DNA from: Microvirga subterranea
Lineage (GTDB): Bacteria; Pseudomonadota; Alphaproteobacteria; Rhizobiales; Beijerinckiaceae
Assembly (NCBI RefSeq): GCF_003350535.1
Contig: NZ_QQBB01000004.1
Coordinates: 293,384 to 357,383 of the forward strand
Reading direction: 5' to 3'
Length of the DNA stretch: 64,000 nt
How positions within the stretch are numbered: the first letter of the stretch is position 1; each line of letters begins with the position of its first letter. The position numbers and the translations under genes are program-made. Below, one piece after another: positions 36,409 through 45,111 of the stretch. The notes beneath the pieces were generated by a model. It made no database searches. It saw only the letters and a program-made list of their open reading frames with translations, and was not told where the DNA came from.

Positions 36409-38832
36409 TCACCCCCGCAGCACCGCGCCGGTCTTCTTGACCACCTCGCCGACGATCTTGGACGAAACGGCCTCGATCTCGGTGTCGGTCAGGGTCTTTT
36501 CGGTCGGCTGGAGCGTGACGGCGATGGCCACGGACTTCTTGTCCGGGTCGATGCCGGTGCCCTCGTAGACGTCGAACACGTCGACCCCGACGACGAGCTG
36601 GCGCTCGGCCGCTTGCGCCGCCTTGACGATGTCGCCGGCCGCCACCTGACGGCCCACCACGAAGGCGAAGTCGCGGGTGATGGGCTGGAAATCGGACAGC
36701 ACCAGCTTCGGCTTCATCTTGGTGGGCTTCGCCTTCGGGGGCGGCAGCGCGTCGAGGTTCAGCTCGAACGCCACAAGCGGGCCCTTGAGGTCGAGGGCCT
36801 TCAGCACCTTCGGGTGGATCTCGCCGAAGGCTCCGACCACGTTCTTCGGGCCGAACTGCAGGGTCGCCGAACGGCCCGGATGAAACCAGGCCGGCCCGCC
36901 GGGCACGACCTGGAGGCCGCCCGCCGGAATGCCGAGCGTTCCGAGAAGGGCCATGACGTCGGCCTTGGCGTCGAAGGCGTCGACGCTCTGCGCCCCACCG
37001 TCCCAATGCCGTCCGACGCCCTCGGCCCGCGCCATGCCGCGGCGCACGGCCGCCGCCTTGATGCTCTGGCCCTCGGGCTCGTCCGACGCGAAGGTCTGAC
37101 CGACCTCGAACAGGGCTACGTCGCTGAAGCCGCGATCCGCATTGCGCTGCGCGGCCTTGAGCAGGCCCGGAAGGAGGCTCGGTCGCATGTCGGAGAGGTC
37201 CGACGCGATCGGGTTGGCAAGCGCCAGACGCGCATCGCCGCCGCCGAACAGCTCGGCCTCGCTCTTGGCGATGAACGACCAGGTCACGGCCTCGACCAGA
37301 CCGCGCACGGCGAGTGAGCGCCGGGCGAGCCGCGTGCGCTTCTGGATCAGGGTCAGGATCGGCTTGGCGACCGTCGCCTCGATGCGCGGCAGGGGCTGCG
37401 GCTCGATGCGGTCGACGCCGGCGATGCGGATGACCTCCTCGACGAGGTCCGCCTTGCCGTCGATGTCGGGGCGCCAGGAGGGCGCCGTGACGCTGACGCG
37501 CTCGCCCGAGCCCTGGATCTCGAACCCCAGCTTCCTGAGGATTGCCTCGGACTCGGCCGGCTTCACGTCGAGGCCCGACAGGCGCGGAACCTCCGACCAG
37601 GGGAACTCGACCACGAGCCGGTCGTCCGGAACCTGGCCGGCGACCACGGCCTCGCTCGCCTCGCCGCCGCAGAGGTCGATGACGAGCTTGGTCGCGAGAT
37701 CGAGCCCCGGCACCGTGAAGGCGGGATCGATGCCGCGCTCGAACCGGTAGCGCGCGTCGGTGATGATCCCTAAGCGGCGGCCCGACTGCGCGATGTTGAG
37801 CGGGTCCCAGAGGGCCGACTCGATCAGCACGTCGGTCGTCGCCTCATCGCAGCCCGAATGCTCGCCGCCCATGATGCCGGCGATGGACTCGACGCCGCTC
37901 TCGTCGGCGATCACCACGTTGCCGGAATCGAGCTTGTAGGTGCGCCCGTCGAGGGCCAGCACCTCCTCGCCGTCCCTGGCGCGGCGGACGGTGAGGTTGC
38001 CCTTCACCTTCGCGGCGTCGAAGACGTGGAGCGGACGGCCCCGATCGAAGGTCACGTAGTTGGTGATGTCGACGAGGGCGTTGATCGGGCGCAGGCCGAT
38101 GGAGAGCAGGCGGCGCTGCATCCACTCCGGCGACGGGCCGTTCTTCACGCCGCGCACGAGGCGCAGCGCGAAGGCCGGGCAGAGCTTCTCGTCGCCCGGC
38201 GCGAAGTCGAGCGTCACCGAGACCGGGCATGCGCCCTTTCCGGCGACGGGCTGCACGGCATCGCCCTTCAGCGTGCCGAGGCCGGCCGCCGCGAGATCGC
38301 GGGCGATGCCGTGGATCGACGTGCAGTCGGGACGGTTCGGCGTGAGGTTGATCTCGATCACCGGATCGTCGAGGCCAGCATAGGCCGCGTAAGCCTGGCC
38401 CACCGGCGCATCCTCGGGCAGGTCGATGATGCCGTCGTGATCGTCGGAGATCTCGAGCTCCGCCGCCGAGCACAGCATGCCGGCGCTCTCGACGCCGCGG
38501 ATCGTGCCGACGCCCAGCGTGATGTTCTTGCCCGGGATGTAGGTGCCGGGAGGCGCGAAGACGCTCTTCATGCCGGTGCGGGCGTTGGGCGCGCCGCAGA
38601 CGACCTGGATCGGGGCGCCCTCGCCCGTATCGACCATGCAGACGCGCAGGCGATCGGCGTTCGGGTGCTGCTCGGCGGAGATCACGTAGGCGACCTTGTA
38701 GGGCGCCAGCGTCTTCGCCTTGTCCTCCACGCCCTCGACCTCGAGGCCGATGCGGGTGAGCGTCTCGACGATCTCGTCGAGGGAGGCCGAGGTCTCAAGG
38801 TGATCCGTCAGCCAGGAGAGGGTGAACTTCAT
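36409..38832 (-). CDS. pheT: Phenylalanyl-tRNA synthetase beta subunit
   Basis: 807 residues, the full bacterial length. Order: N-terminal tRNA-binding OB domain (about 40-150, with CGAPNAR), B3/B4 editing domain, B5 domain, catalytic-like core and C-terminal FDX-ACB anticodon-binding domain (RDFAFVV region, about 710-805). Works as alpha2beta2 with PheS to charge tRNA-Phe. Unusually it does not follow pheS directly; a DUF559 nuclease gene intervenes and overlaps the pheT start by four bases. Confidence 0.97.
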   Translation of the reverse strand: MKFTLSWLTDHLETSASLDEIVETLTRIGLEVEGVEDKAKTLAPYKVAYVISAEQHPNADRLRVCMVDTGEGAPIQVVCGAPNARTGMKSVFAPPGTYIPGKNITLGVGTIRGVESAGMLCSAAELEISDDHDGIIDLPEDAPVGQAYAAYAGLDDPVIEINLTPNRPDCTSIHGIARDLAAAGLGTLKGDAVQPVAGKGACPVSVTLDFAPGDEKLCPAFALRLVRGVKNGPSPEWMQRRLLSIGLRPINALVDITNYVTFDRGRPLHVFDAAKVKGNLTVRRARDGEEVLALDGRTYKLDSGNVVIADESGVESIAGIMGGEHSGCDEATTDVLIESALWDPLNIAQSGRRLGIITDARYRFERGIDPAFTVPGLDLATKLVIDLCGGEASEAVVAGQVPDDRLVVEFPWSEVPRLSGLDVKPAESEAILRKLGFEIQGSGERVSVTAPSWRPDIDGKADLVEEVIRIAGVDRIEPQPLPRIEATVAKPILTLIQKRTRLARRSLAVRGLVEAVTWSFIAKSEAELFGGGDARLALANPIASDLSDMRPSLLPGLLKAAQRNADRGFSDVALFEVGQTFASDEPEGQSIKAAAVRRGMARAEGVGRHWDGGAQSVDAFDAKADVMALLGTLGIPAGGLQVVPGGPAWFHPGRSATLQFGPKNVVGAFGEIHPKVLKALDLKGPLVAFELNLDALPPPKAKPTKMKPKLVLSDFQPITRDFAFVVGRQVAAGDIVKAAQAAERQLVVGVDVFDVYEGTGIDPDKKSVAIAVTLQPTEKTLTDTEIEAVSSKIVGEVVKKTGAVLRG

Positions 38833-39200
38833 GGTGTATCTCCTGCAATCGGCAGGTTGGATGGAATGTTTGCGAAGATCGTCTCAAGGACGCTGTCGAG
38901 TCCGGTCAGCACGTCGGCGTTCCAGAAGCGCAGAACTCGGTAACCTTGAGCCTCGAACCAGGCGTCCCTGGTTCGGTCACGCTCGATATGACGGTCGAAG
39001 CCATGCTGGGAGCCGTCGACCTCGATGACGATTTTCGCCGTGTGACAGATGAAATCCGCCACATAGGGCCCCATGGGAACCTGACGTCGGATGTGGAGGC
39101 CTTGGAAGCGGTGCGCCTTGAGAGCATGCCAAAGCCTGCGTTCGGCAGGCGTCATCTCGCGGCGTAACCGCTTTGCATTCGAACGCTGCAGGGACGTCAC
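38829..39200 (-). CDS. DUF559 endonuclease-domain protein inside the pheS-pheT operon
   Basis: About 123 residues from the GTG at 39200. Family features: [21 protein letters not shown], a PD-(D/E)xK-type core with [17 protein letters not shown], and [22 protein letters not shown]559 is related to very-short-patch-repair and other restriction-like nucleases; no cellular role is established. The frame stays open upstream through a palindromic repeat, but those residues are repeat-encoded. Its stop overlaps the pheT ATG by four bases, so it is translationally coupled to an essential gene. Confidence 0.82.
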   Translation of the reverse strand: MTSLQRSNAKRLRREMTPAERRLWHALKAHRFQGLHIRRQVPMGPYVADFICHTAKIVIEVDGSQHGFDRHIERDRTRDAWFEAQGYRVLRFWNADVLTGLDSVLETIFANIPSNLPIAGDTP

Positions 39201-39219
39201 ATGAGCATGCGCGGGCCTA

Positions 39220-39341
39220 TCCCCTCCCCCCTTGTGGGGGAGGGCTAGGGAGGGGGGTACGGCGCCAACGGGTTGATCGACGCAGCCGGTCGCTCGGTGG
39301 CTACCCCCCTCTCCAACTCTCCCCCACAAGGGGGGAGAGGG
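39220..39341. repeat. Inverted pair of about 40-bp REP-like palindromic elements
   Basis: Two copies of a C/G-run element with core CCCCCTTGTGGGGGA (39220-39259 and, inverted, 39302-39341) flank a 42-base spacer and match at roughly 30 of 40 positions. They lie between pheS and the DUF559 gene. The form resembles the short palindromic intergenic repeats common in alphaproteobacteria. I saw no other copy in this window. Confidence 0.75.
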
Positions 39342-39364
39342 CTGTTCGGGCTCGCGCGTCATCG

Positions 39365-40447
39365 TCACGCCGTCAGGCCGCCGACGAGGGACGGAATGTC
39401 GAGCGGGCGGAAGCCGTAATGGTTCAGCCAGCGCACGTCGGCCTCGAAGAAGGGGCGCAGGTCCGGCATGCCGTATTTGAGCATGGCGATGCGGTCGATC
39501 CCCATGCCCCAGGCGAAGCCCTGGTACTCGTCGGGGTCGAGGCCGCAATTCTTCAGCACGTTCGGATGGACCATGCCGCAGCCGAGGATCTCGAGCCAGT
39601 CCGTACCTTCGCCGAAGCGGATCTCGCCGCCCTTGCGCGAGCACTGGATGTCGACCTCCGCGGACGGCTCCGTGAAGGGGAAGAAGGACGGGCGGAACCG
39701 CATCTTCACCTGGTCGACCTCGAAGAAGGCCTTGCAGAATTCCTCCAGGATCCACTTCATGTGCGCGATGTTCGCTTGGCGGTCGATGACGAGGCCCTCG
39801 ACCTGGTGGAACATCGGCGTGTGGGTCTGGTCCGAGTCGTGGCGGTAGGTGCGGCCCGGGATGATCACGCGGATCGGCGGCGCCTTCGAGGTCATCGTGC
39901 GGATTTGCACCGGCGAGGTGTGCGTGCGCAGCACCTTGCGCTCGCCCTTCTCGTCGGGGGCGAGGAAGAAGGTGTCGTGCATCTCGCGGGCCGGATGGCC
40001 TTCGGGGAAGTTCAGCGCCGTGAAGTTGAGGTAGTCCGTCTCGATGTCCGGCCCCTCGGCCACGGAGAAGCCCATGTCGGCGAAGATCGCCGTGAGCTCC
40101 TCGATCACCTGGCTGATCGGGTGGATGCGCCCGCGGATCTCCGGCGCTTCCGGAACGGGAAGCGTCACGTCGATGCGCTCGGCGGACAGCCGCGCCTCGA
40201 GGGCGGCCTCGGCAAGCGTTTCCTTGCGGGCCACGATCGCGCCCTGCACCTTGTCACGCAGGCCGTTGATGAGTGGGCCGCGCTCTTTCCGCTCCTCCGG
40301 CGTCATGGCGCCGAGGGTCTTGAGCAGTTCGGAGACGGAGCCCTTCTTGCCGAGCGCCGACACGCGCACGGTTTCGAGAGCCGCTTCGTCGCCGGCGGCT
40401 TCGACCTGGCTCAGCAGGTCACGTTCGAGTTGGTTGAGGTCAGTCAT
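39365..40447 (-). CDS. pheS: Phenylalanyl-tRNA synthetase alpha subunit
   Basis: 360 residues from the ATG at 40447. The class II core is clear: motif 2 region [21 protein letters not shown] and the C-terminal motif 3 GWGMGIDR-like [12 protein letters not shown]. The N-terminal coiled coil (about 1-90) binds tRNA. A longer frame to 40525 has an unconserved extension. AAGGGA precedes the start closely. Confidence 0.97.
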   Translation of the reverse strand: MTDLNQLERDLLSQVEAAGDEAALETVRVSALGKKGSVSELLKTLGAMTPEERKERGPLINGLRDKVQGAIVARKETLAEAALEARLSAERIDVTLPVPEAPEIRGRIHPISQVIEELTAIFADMGFSVAEGPDIETDYLNFTALNFPEGHPAREMHDTFFLAPDEKGERKVLRTHTSPVQIRTMTSKAPPIRVIIPGRTYRHDSDQTHTPMFHQVEGLVIDRQANIAHMKWILEEFCKAFFEVDQVKMRFRPSFFPFTEPSAEVDIQCSRKGGEIRFGEGTDWLEILGCGMVHPNVLKNCGLDPDEYQGFAWGMGIDRIAMLKYGMPDLRPFFEADVRWLNHYGFRPLDIPSLVGGLTA

Positions 40448-40581
40448 CGGTCCCTTGCCAGATGCAAGCGCTTGAGTGAGGCGCGGCGCGGGAACCGTCA
40501 AGTCTTCCGAGCCGCGGAATGGCAACCGACAGCCTGCTGCAGGCCGTCAGCGCGGATGGTCTCGGAGAAGGGGGAAAGCAG

Positions 40582-40609
40582 CGGTGCGGCTGAAAGGTCA
40601 GCCGCACCG
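40582..40609 (-). terminator. Strong hairpin after rplT
   Basis: A perfect 12-bp stem (40582-40593 with 40598-40609) with a 4-base loop, starting 17 bases after the rplT stop on the minus strand. The tail is pyrimidine-rich but not a U-run. It may separate the ribosomal-protein part of the operon from pheST, by partial termination or as a processing barrier. Confidence 0.55.
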
Positions 40610-40626
40610 GAAGCGAGTTCTGTCCT

Positions 40627-40995
40627 TTAGGCGGCCTGCTGCGGCAGGGAAGCCTTGGCGCGCTCCACGTAGGCGGCGAAAGCAGCCGGCTCATGGATGG
40701 CCATTTCGGACAGGACCTTGCGATCGACCTCGATCCCAGCCTTGCCGAGACCGTCGATAAATCGGGAATAGGTCAGGCCGTGCAGGCGGACGGCAGCGTT
40801 GAGACGCTGGATCCACAGAGCGCGGAAGGCGCGCTTCTTGTTCTTACGGTCGCGATAAGCATACTGCATGCTCTTCTCGACCGCCTGCTTGGCGATGCGG
40901 ATGGTGTTCTTGCGGCGGCCGTAGAAACCCTTGGCGGCCTTCAGAACCTTCTTGTGCTTGGCGTGGGCGGTAACGCCCCGTTTGACGCGGGCCAT
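40627..40995 (-). CDS. rplT: Ribosomal protein L20
   Basis: 122 residues, highly basic; starts [19 protein letters not shown] and contains [13 protein letters not shown] and [13 protein letters not shown], all diagnostic. Needed for early 50S assembly; in several bacteria it represses the infC-rpmI-rplT operon. It follows rpmI by 40 bases. Confidence 0.98.
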   Translation of the reverse strand: MARVKRGVTAHAKHKKVLKAAKGFYGRRKNTIRIAKQAVEKSMQYAYRDRKNKKRAFRALWIQRLNAAVRLHGLTYSRFIDGLGKAGIEVDRKVLSEMAIHEPAAFAAYVERAKASLPQQAA

Positions 40996-41035
40996 TTAAA
41001 AAACTCCTTCAAAATCCGGGATGTAAGAGACCGCC

Positions 41036-41236
41036 TTAGCCGTTCGGCAGGAAGTACTTCTTGACGTTGTACGCGTCGCCCTCGAACATGGTCGTGGTGC
41101 CGCGCAGATTGCGGATCTGCTTCTTCGTCCGCTTGATCATCCCGTGGCGCTTGCCGGACTGGGCGTAAACGACCTTGCCGGTGCCAGTGATCTTGAAGCG
41201 CTTTTTCGCGCCCGACTTCGTCTTCAGCTTGGGCAT
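41036..41236 (-). CDS. rpmI: Ribosomal protein L35
   Basis: 66 residues, starting [20 protein letters not shown], as in all L35 proteins, with a basic middle segment [23 protein letters not shown] precedes the ATG. It is preceded by a terminator-like hairpin in the infC-rpmI spacer. Confidence 0.98.
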   Translation of the reverse strand: MPKLKTKSGAKKRFKITGTGKVVYAQSGKRHGMIKRTKKQIRNLRGTTTMFEGDAYNVKKYFLPNG

Positions 41237-41303
41237 TTTGCTCTCCTTAGGTCAGGCCGCGAGAGCGGCGAAAACCGCCTTTCGGCCCTATATTGCTGCA
41301 CTG

Positions 41304-41347
41304 AGCAAAACAAACCGCCACGGCAGCCCTTAATCAGCCGGGCGGTT
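41304..41347 (-). terminator. Intrinsic terminator/attenuator between infC and rpmI
   Basis: On the minus strand an 11-bp stem with one bulged base (41337-41347 with 41313-41324, loop of 12) is followed by TTTGTTTTG. This has the form of a Rho-independent terminator, yet rpmI and rplT lie downstream, so read-through or regulated antitermination is expected. A second, weaker hairpin (41355-41361 with 41374-41380) lies just upstream and could be part of an alternative fold. Confidence 0.6.
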
Positions 41348-41437
41348 CGATGAAGGGCGGCTTATGGCAGAAGGCCGCCCGAAAATCAATGGCCGCCGGT
41401 CGCCCGACGGCCAGAATTCTGGTTCCGAATGGCTACC

Positions 41438-41980
41438 TTAGCGCGGTGCCAGGACCATGACGACCTGACGGCCCTCGAAGTTCGGCTCCTGCTCGACCTT
41501 GGCGAGGTCGCCCACATCCGACTTGACCCGGTCCAGGACCTTGAGGCCGAGATCCTGGTGCGCCATCTCGCGGCCGCGGAAGCGCAGGGTGATCTTCACC
41601 TTGTTGCCTTCCTCGAAGAAGCTCTTCATGGCCCGCATCTTGACGTCGTAGTCGTGGTCGTCGATGCCCGGACGGAGCTTGACCTCTTTCACCTCGACGG
41701 TCTTCTGCTTCTTGCGCGCCTCGGCGGCCTTCTTCTGCTCCAGGAAGCGGTACTTGCCGTAATCGAGGATCTTGCAGACCGGCGGAGCCGAGTTCGGAGC
41801 GATCTCGACCAGATCAAGCCCCGATTCCTCGGCCAGGCGCAACGCGTCGAGGAAGGGCATCACGCCCTTGTTCTGGCCGGATTCATCGATCAGCTGCACT
41901 TCGCGGACGCCGCGAATGTCTCGGTTGGCGCGCGGCCCGTCCTTCTGCGGCACCGGCATAGCTCTCATTGGTCGGCGAAT
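41438..41980 (-). CDS. infC: Translation initiation factor IF-3 (AUU start)
   Basis: IF-3 checks start-codon pairing on the 30S subunit. From the ATT at 41980 the product has 180 residues: N-terminal domain (to about 80), lysine-rich linker ([11 protein letters not shown]) and C-terminal domain with [14 protein letters not shown]. The ATT has AGGAG nine bases upstream, while in-frame ATGs upstream (to 42085) encode an unconserved Pro-rich extension without a ribosome site. An AUU start lets IF-3 repress its own translation, as known in E. coli. First gene of infC-rpmI-rplT-pheST. Confidence 0.92.
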   Translation of the reverse strand: MRRPMRAMPVPQKDGPRANRDIRGVREVQLIDESGQNKGVMPFLDALRLAEESGLDLVEIAPNSAPPVCKILDYGKYRFLEQKKAAEARKKQKTVEVKEVKLRPGIDDHDYDVKMRAMKSFFEEGNKVKITLRFRGREMAHQDLGLKVLDRVKSDVGDLAKVEQEPNFEGRQVVMVLAPR

Positions 41981-41994
41981 GGCTCGTATCTCCT
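41978..41994 (-). promoter_or_regulatory. Ribosome binding site and AUU start codon of infC
   Basis: AGGAG (41990-41994, minus strand) lies nine bases before ATT (41978-41980), which begins the conserved reading ATT-CGC-CGA-CCA-ATG (I/M-R-R-P-M). The rare start is the expected point of IF-3 autocontrol. Confidence 0.8.
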
Positions 41995-42097
41995 GTTTCA
42001 AGGGCTCAGTCGGGGGCGGCGGCCCCGGAACGGGGTCAGCTGACGGCTCGACTTTTTGCCACGGATAATCTGACATTTCGCGCAAATGCGCGGGAAG

Positions 42098-43312
42098 TCA
42101 ACTCGTTCTGCGCGGGAAACGCCCTTCCAGCAGGTCGGAATACACCTCAAGAGTGCTCGCGACCATGCGCTCCAGCGAAAAATGGCGCTCCACGTGGTCC
42201 CTGGCCCGCACGCCCATGGCGATTCGGGCGCTGGCGCCGAGCCCCAGGGCGGCCCCGAGCGCATCTGAGAGCGCGTCCGGATCGGAGGGCGGGATCCGCC
42301 AGCCCGTCCGCTCGTGCGGCTGGACCGCCGGCGGGGACAGCACCGTCTCCGGCACGGCCCCGAGATCGGACACCACGACCGGCGTGCCCATGGCCTGGGC
42401 CTCCACCGCCGAGCGGCCGAAGGCCTCGGGCTCCGTCGACGGCACGGTCACGACCGACGCCGCCAGGAAGGCCGCCGGCATGTCGGTGCAATGGCCGACC
42501 ATGCGGACGATCCCCGTGAGCTTGCGCGCCTCAATGAGGCCGTCGAGCTCCTTCACATAGGAATCGCGCCCCTGCGGATCCCCGGCCAGGATATAGGCCA
42601 CGTCCCGCACGCCTGCATCGCGCAGCTTGGCGGCAGCCTCGATGAGGACCTTCTGGCCCTTCCAGCCGGTCAGGCGCGCCGCCAGGAGCACCACCCGCTC
42701 ATGGGGCGCCACGTTCCAGGCCTTGCGCAGGTTCTCGACCCGCTCCGGCGCGACCGCCATCGGCGAGAAGGTGGAGAAGTCCGTTCCACGGTGGATGACC
42801 GTGATCTTCTCCGCCGCCTGCGGGTAGAGCGAGCGGATCAGCTCGCCCGTGTAGTGTGAATTGGCGATGACCGCATCACCCCGCGCCATGACGGAGTTGT
42901 AGAGCACCTTCACGGAGGAGCGGCCGGCATAGCTGCCGTGATAGGTGGTCACGAACGGAATGTTGAGCGAGCGCGCCGCCCCCAGCGCCACCCAGGCGGG
43001 CGCCCGCGACCGAGCATGGATCAGCGCCACGCGCTCGTTGTAGCAGATCCGCGCTAGGCGCCGCACGTTGACCAGCATGGAGAACGGGTTCTTGGTGGCG
43101 GCCCGGAACGGGATCCAGACGCCGCCCTTGGCCTGGAGCTCGCCCACGAGGCGGCCACCCTCCGTGGCCACGAGCGCCCGGGCGCCCGCATGGGCGAGAC
43201 CCTCGGCGATGTCCACGGTCGTGCGCTCGGCGCCGCCGGCTTCGAGCTCGGGAATGATCTGGAGGATCGTCCGCCCCGCCAGCGGATGAAACTGGGAGGT
43301 CGGAAAGGCCAT
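42098..43312 (-). CDS. GT4 family glycosyltransferase
   Basis: About 404 residues of the GT-B fold. The N-terminal half has ILQIIPELEAGGAERTT, the usual GT4 donor/acceptor start with GGAER; the C-terminal half has the Glycos_transf_1 segment with AARLTGWKGQKVLIEA and the EX7E-like EPEAFGRSAVEAQAMGTP. Likely adds a sugar to lipopolysaccharide or another glycan; donor unknown. A longer frame begins at 43414, but that ATG overlaps the start of the divergent hydrolase; the ATG at 43312 or GTG at 43342 is more reasonable. Confidence 0.88.
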   Translation of the reverse strand: MAFPTSQFHPLAGRTILQIIPELEAGGAERTTVDIAEGLAHAGARALVATEGGRLVGELQAKGGVWIPFRAATKNPFSMLVNVRRLARICYNERVALIHARSRAPAWVALGAARSLNIPFVTTYHGSYAGRSSVKVLYNSVMARGDAVIANSHYTGELIRSLYPQAAEKITVIHRGTDFSTFSPMAVAPERVENLRKAWNVAPHERVVLLAARLTGWKGQKVLIEAAAKLRDAGVRDVAYILAGDPQGRDSYVKELDGLIEARKLTGIVRMVGHCTDMPAAFLAASVVTVPSTEPEAFGRSAVEAQAMGTPVVVSDLGAVPETVLSPPAVQPHERTGWRIPPSDPDALSDALGAALGLGASARIAMGVRARDHVERHFSLERMVASTLEVYSDLLEGRFPRRTS

Positions 43313-43412
43313 CCCTCCGCCGGGTCGCGTTGAAAAACTCACAGATGCAGGTGCCTTTTCGGGAGAATCATGCGCAAAGCGTTGCGTCAAAGCAGTTGAG
43401 GACAGGTTAACC

Positions 43413-44177
43413 ATGCCGCAAAGTCATAACGTCGGCCAGGGGGCCGAGGCGCGTCAGATTGCTGTGCTGGTCCGGGACGGCAAGGGCCCGCCCGTCGTGT
43501 GGCTCGGCGGCTTCAAGTCCGACATGCAATCGACCAAGGGCGAATATCTCGACACATGGGCGACGCGGACGGGCCGCGCGCTCCTGCGCTTCGACTACAG
43601 CGGCCATGGTCAGTCCGACGGGGACTTCGAAGCCGGGACGATCTCCCGCTGGCTGGAGGAGACCGTCTCGGTGCTCACCCATTACCTGAGCGAGCGTCCG
43701 ATCCTCGTCGGCTCGTCGATGGGCGGCTGGATCGCCCTTCTGGCGGCCCGGCGCCTGCGCGAGACCCGACAGGATCTGGCTCCCGTCGGCATCGTGCTGA
43801 TCGCGCCCGCCGTGGACATGACCGAGCGGCTGATGTGGGAGCGGTTCCCTGAGGACATTAAGCGGGCCGTGGAGGAGACGGGGGTCTATTATCGCCCCTC
43901 GGCCTATTCGCCCGACGATCCCTACCCGATCACCAAAGTCCTGATTGAGGACGGGCGGAACCATCTTCTCCTCGGCGAGCCGATCCAGACCGGCTGCCCC
44001 GTCCACGTTCTGCAGGGAATGGAGGATCCCGACGTGCCGTGGCAGCATGCCCTGGAACTTGTCGAGCATCTGCCGGGAGACAGCGTCTCGCTGACGCTGA
44101 TCAAGGACGGCGATCACCGCCTGTCCCGGCCCGAGGATCTGGAGCGCCTGATCGGGGCGATCGAAGCGATCGCGTAG
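43413..44177 (+). CDS. Alpha/beta hydrolase, ABHD10-like thioesterase/esterase
   Basis: 254 residues with nucleophile S102 in GSSMGGW, a probable acid in GMEDPDVP (about 211) and histidine in KDGDHRLS (about 239). The N-terminal LGGFKSDMQSTKG is characteristic of the ABHD10/palmitoyl-thioesterase-like group. No signal peptide. Its start codon shares bases with the first possible start of the divergent glycosyltransferase. Convergent with the DUF1150 gene. Substrate unknown. Confidence 0.88.
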   Translation: MPQSHNVGQGAEARQIAVLVRDGKGPPVVWLGGFKSDMQSTKGEYLDTWATRTGRALLRFDYSGHGQSDGDFEAGTISRWLEETVSVLTHYLSERPILVGSSMGGWIALLAARRLRETRQDLAPVGIVLIAPAVDMTERLMWERFPEDIKRAVEETGVYYRPSAYSPDDPYPITKVLIEDGRNHLLLGEPIQTGCPVHVLQGMEDPDVPWQHALELVEHLPGDSVSLTLIKDGDHRLSRPEDLERLIGAIEAIA

Positions 44178-44186
44178 AAGATCTGG

Positions 44187-44212
44187 CGGTGAGCCTTAAT
44201 GGAGGCTCACCG
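44187..44212. terminator. Hairpin at the convergent ends of the hydrolase and DUF1150 genes
   Basis: A perfect 10-bp stem (44187-44196 with 44203-44212) closes a 6-base loop and covers the stop codon of the DUF1150 gene. Without a U-run, it may act on both transcripts as an end-stabilising or Rho-assisted structure. Confidence 0.5.
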
Positions 44213-44462
44213 TCTCGAGGTCGTGCGCCCAGGCATTGGCGACGGCGGCGTCGCGGCTGTCGGTCAGGACGATCGGCTCGCCGCTGGCGGACAGGAGGGC
44301 GAAGAGCTGCAGGCCCGGCTGGATCTTCGGGGCCTGGGGGAAGAGCCTGGCCACGTCGTCCGACTGCAGGGGCTTCACATAGGCCATCTGGCCTTCACCC
44401 AGGGTGGCGAGCTCCGCCACGTTCAGGGGGAATTCCGGGTGGATCTTGGTGTTGTGGTTCAT
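44196..44462 (-). CDS. DUF1150 family small protein
   Basis: 88 residues beginning MNHNTKIHPEFPLNVAEL and containing GEGQMAYVKPLQSDDVARLFP, the DUF1150 signature. Function unknown. The ATG at 44462 has AGAGG nine bases upstream; an ATG three codons earlier has no usable spacing. It follows the Hsp20 gene by 25 bases, a pairing that recurs in rhizobial genomes to my knowledge and suggests heat-shock co-expression. Confidence 0.85.
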   Translation of the reverse strand: MNHNTKIHPEFPLNVAELATLGEGQMAYVKPLQSDDVARLFPQAPKIQPGLQLFALLSASGEPIVLTDSRDAAVANAWAHDLETVSLH

Positions 44463-44487
44463 GGTCCTCATCCTCTTGCGGACGCCG

Positions 44488-44922
44488 TCACGCCTTGTCC
44501 TGACTGATGATGTCGATCTTTCGGATGATCCGCTCCGGCTCGGGTCGGGCCAGATCGATCGACAGAAGGCCGTTGGACAGGTCGGCCCCGAGAACCTCCA
44601 TGCCATCGACGAGCAGGAAGGCGCGCTGGAACTGACGGGCGGCGATGCCGCGGTGCAGGAAGTGCCTTGCCTTGTCGTCGGTTTGCCGACCCCGGATGAC
44701 GAGCTGGTTCTCCTCCAGGGTCACTTCGAGCTGTTCCCGGGTGAAACCCGCGACCGCCAGGGTGATCCGGAGGCGCTCAGGGGCGCTCTCGGTGCGTGCC
44801 AGACGCTCGATGTTGTAGGGAGGGTACCCATCCCCGGCTGCCTTCGCGACGCGGTCGAGAGCCTGCTCGATCTCGTCGAAGCCTAACAGAAACGGATGCC
44901 CGAAGGGCGACTGACGCGACAT
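44488..44922 (-). CDS. Small heat shock protein, Hsp20/IbpA type
   Basis: 144 residues with an alpha-crystallin domain (about 35-130): YPPYNIERL, RITLAVAGFTREQLEVTLEENQLVIRG-like strands and the C-terminal LSIDLARPEPE. It is an ATP-independent holdase that binds unfolding proteins. The 190-base region upstream holds an inverted repeat (TGACAG..CTGTCA near 44992-45009) but I could not make a ROSE-type thermometer or clear sigma-32 promoter from it. Confidence 0.92.
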   Translation of the reverse strand: MSRQSPFGHPFLLGFDEIEQALDRVAKAAGDGYPPYNIERLARTESAPERLRITLAVAGFTREQLEVTLEENQLVIRGRQTDDKARHFLHRGIAARQFQRAFLLVDGMEVLGADLSNGLLSIDLARPEPERIIRKIDIISQDKA

Positions 44923-45111
44923 ATTCGAAGCCCAAGGTTAGAGGCACTTCGGTTGGTTTTTGAGCCCGCTTCTCACGGCACTCAAGCGACCATGACAGGT
45001 TCGCTGTCAGCAATATGGATATGCCCTCCGGGGCGATCAAGACCCGCGCCCGGGCCGCCGCCGCGCCGCCCGGACGTTATGGCTAAGATTGGGTTTCCGG
45101 CGTGGCCGGGA

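Noticed and set aside
39173..40630. A 485-codon plus-strand frame across pheS
   Set aside because: Antisense to pheS, low-complexity charged product, no start signal.
41980..42085. ATG at 42085 as the infC start
   Set aside because: It lacks a ribosome site and adds a Pro-rich extension outside the conserved protein; the ATT at 41980 fits better.
44923..45030. ROSE-type RNA thermometer upstream of hsp20
   Set aside because: A TTGCT sequence and a small inverted repeat occur, but they are about 80 bases from the start codon and there is no matching Shine-Dalgarno hairpin.
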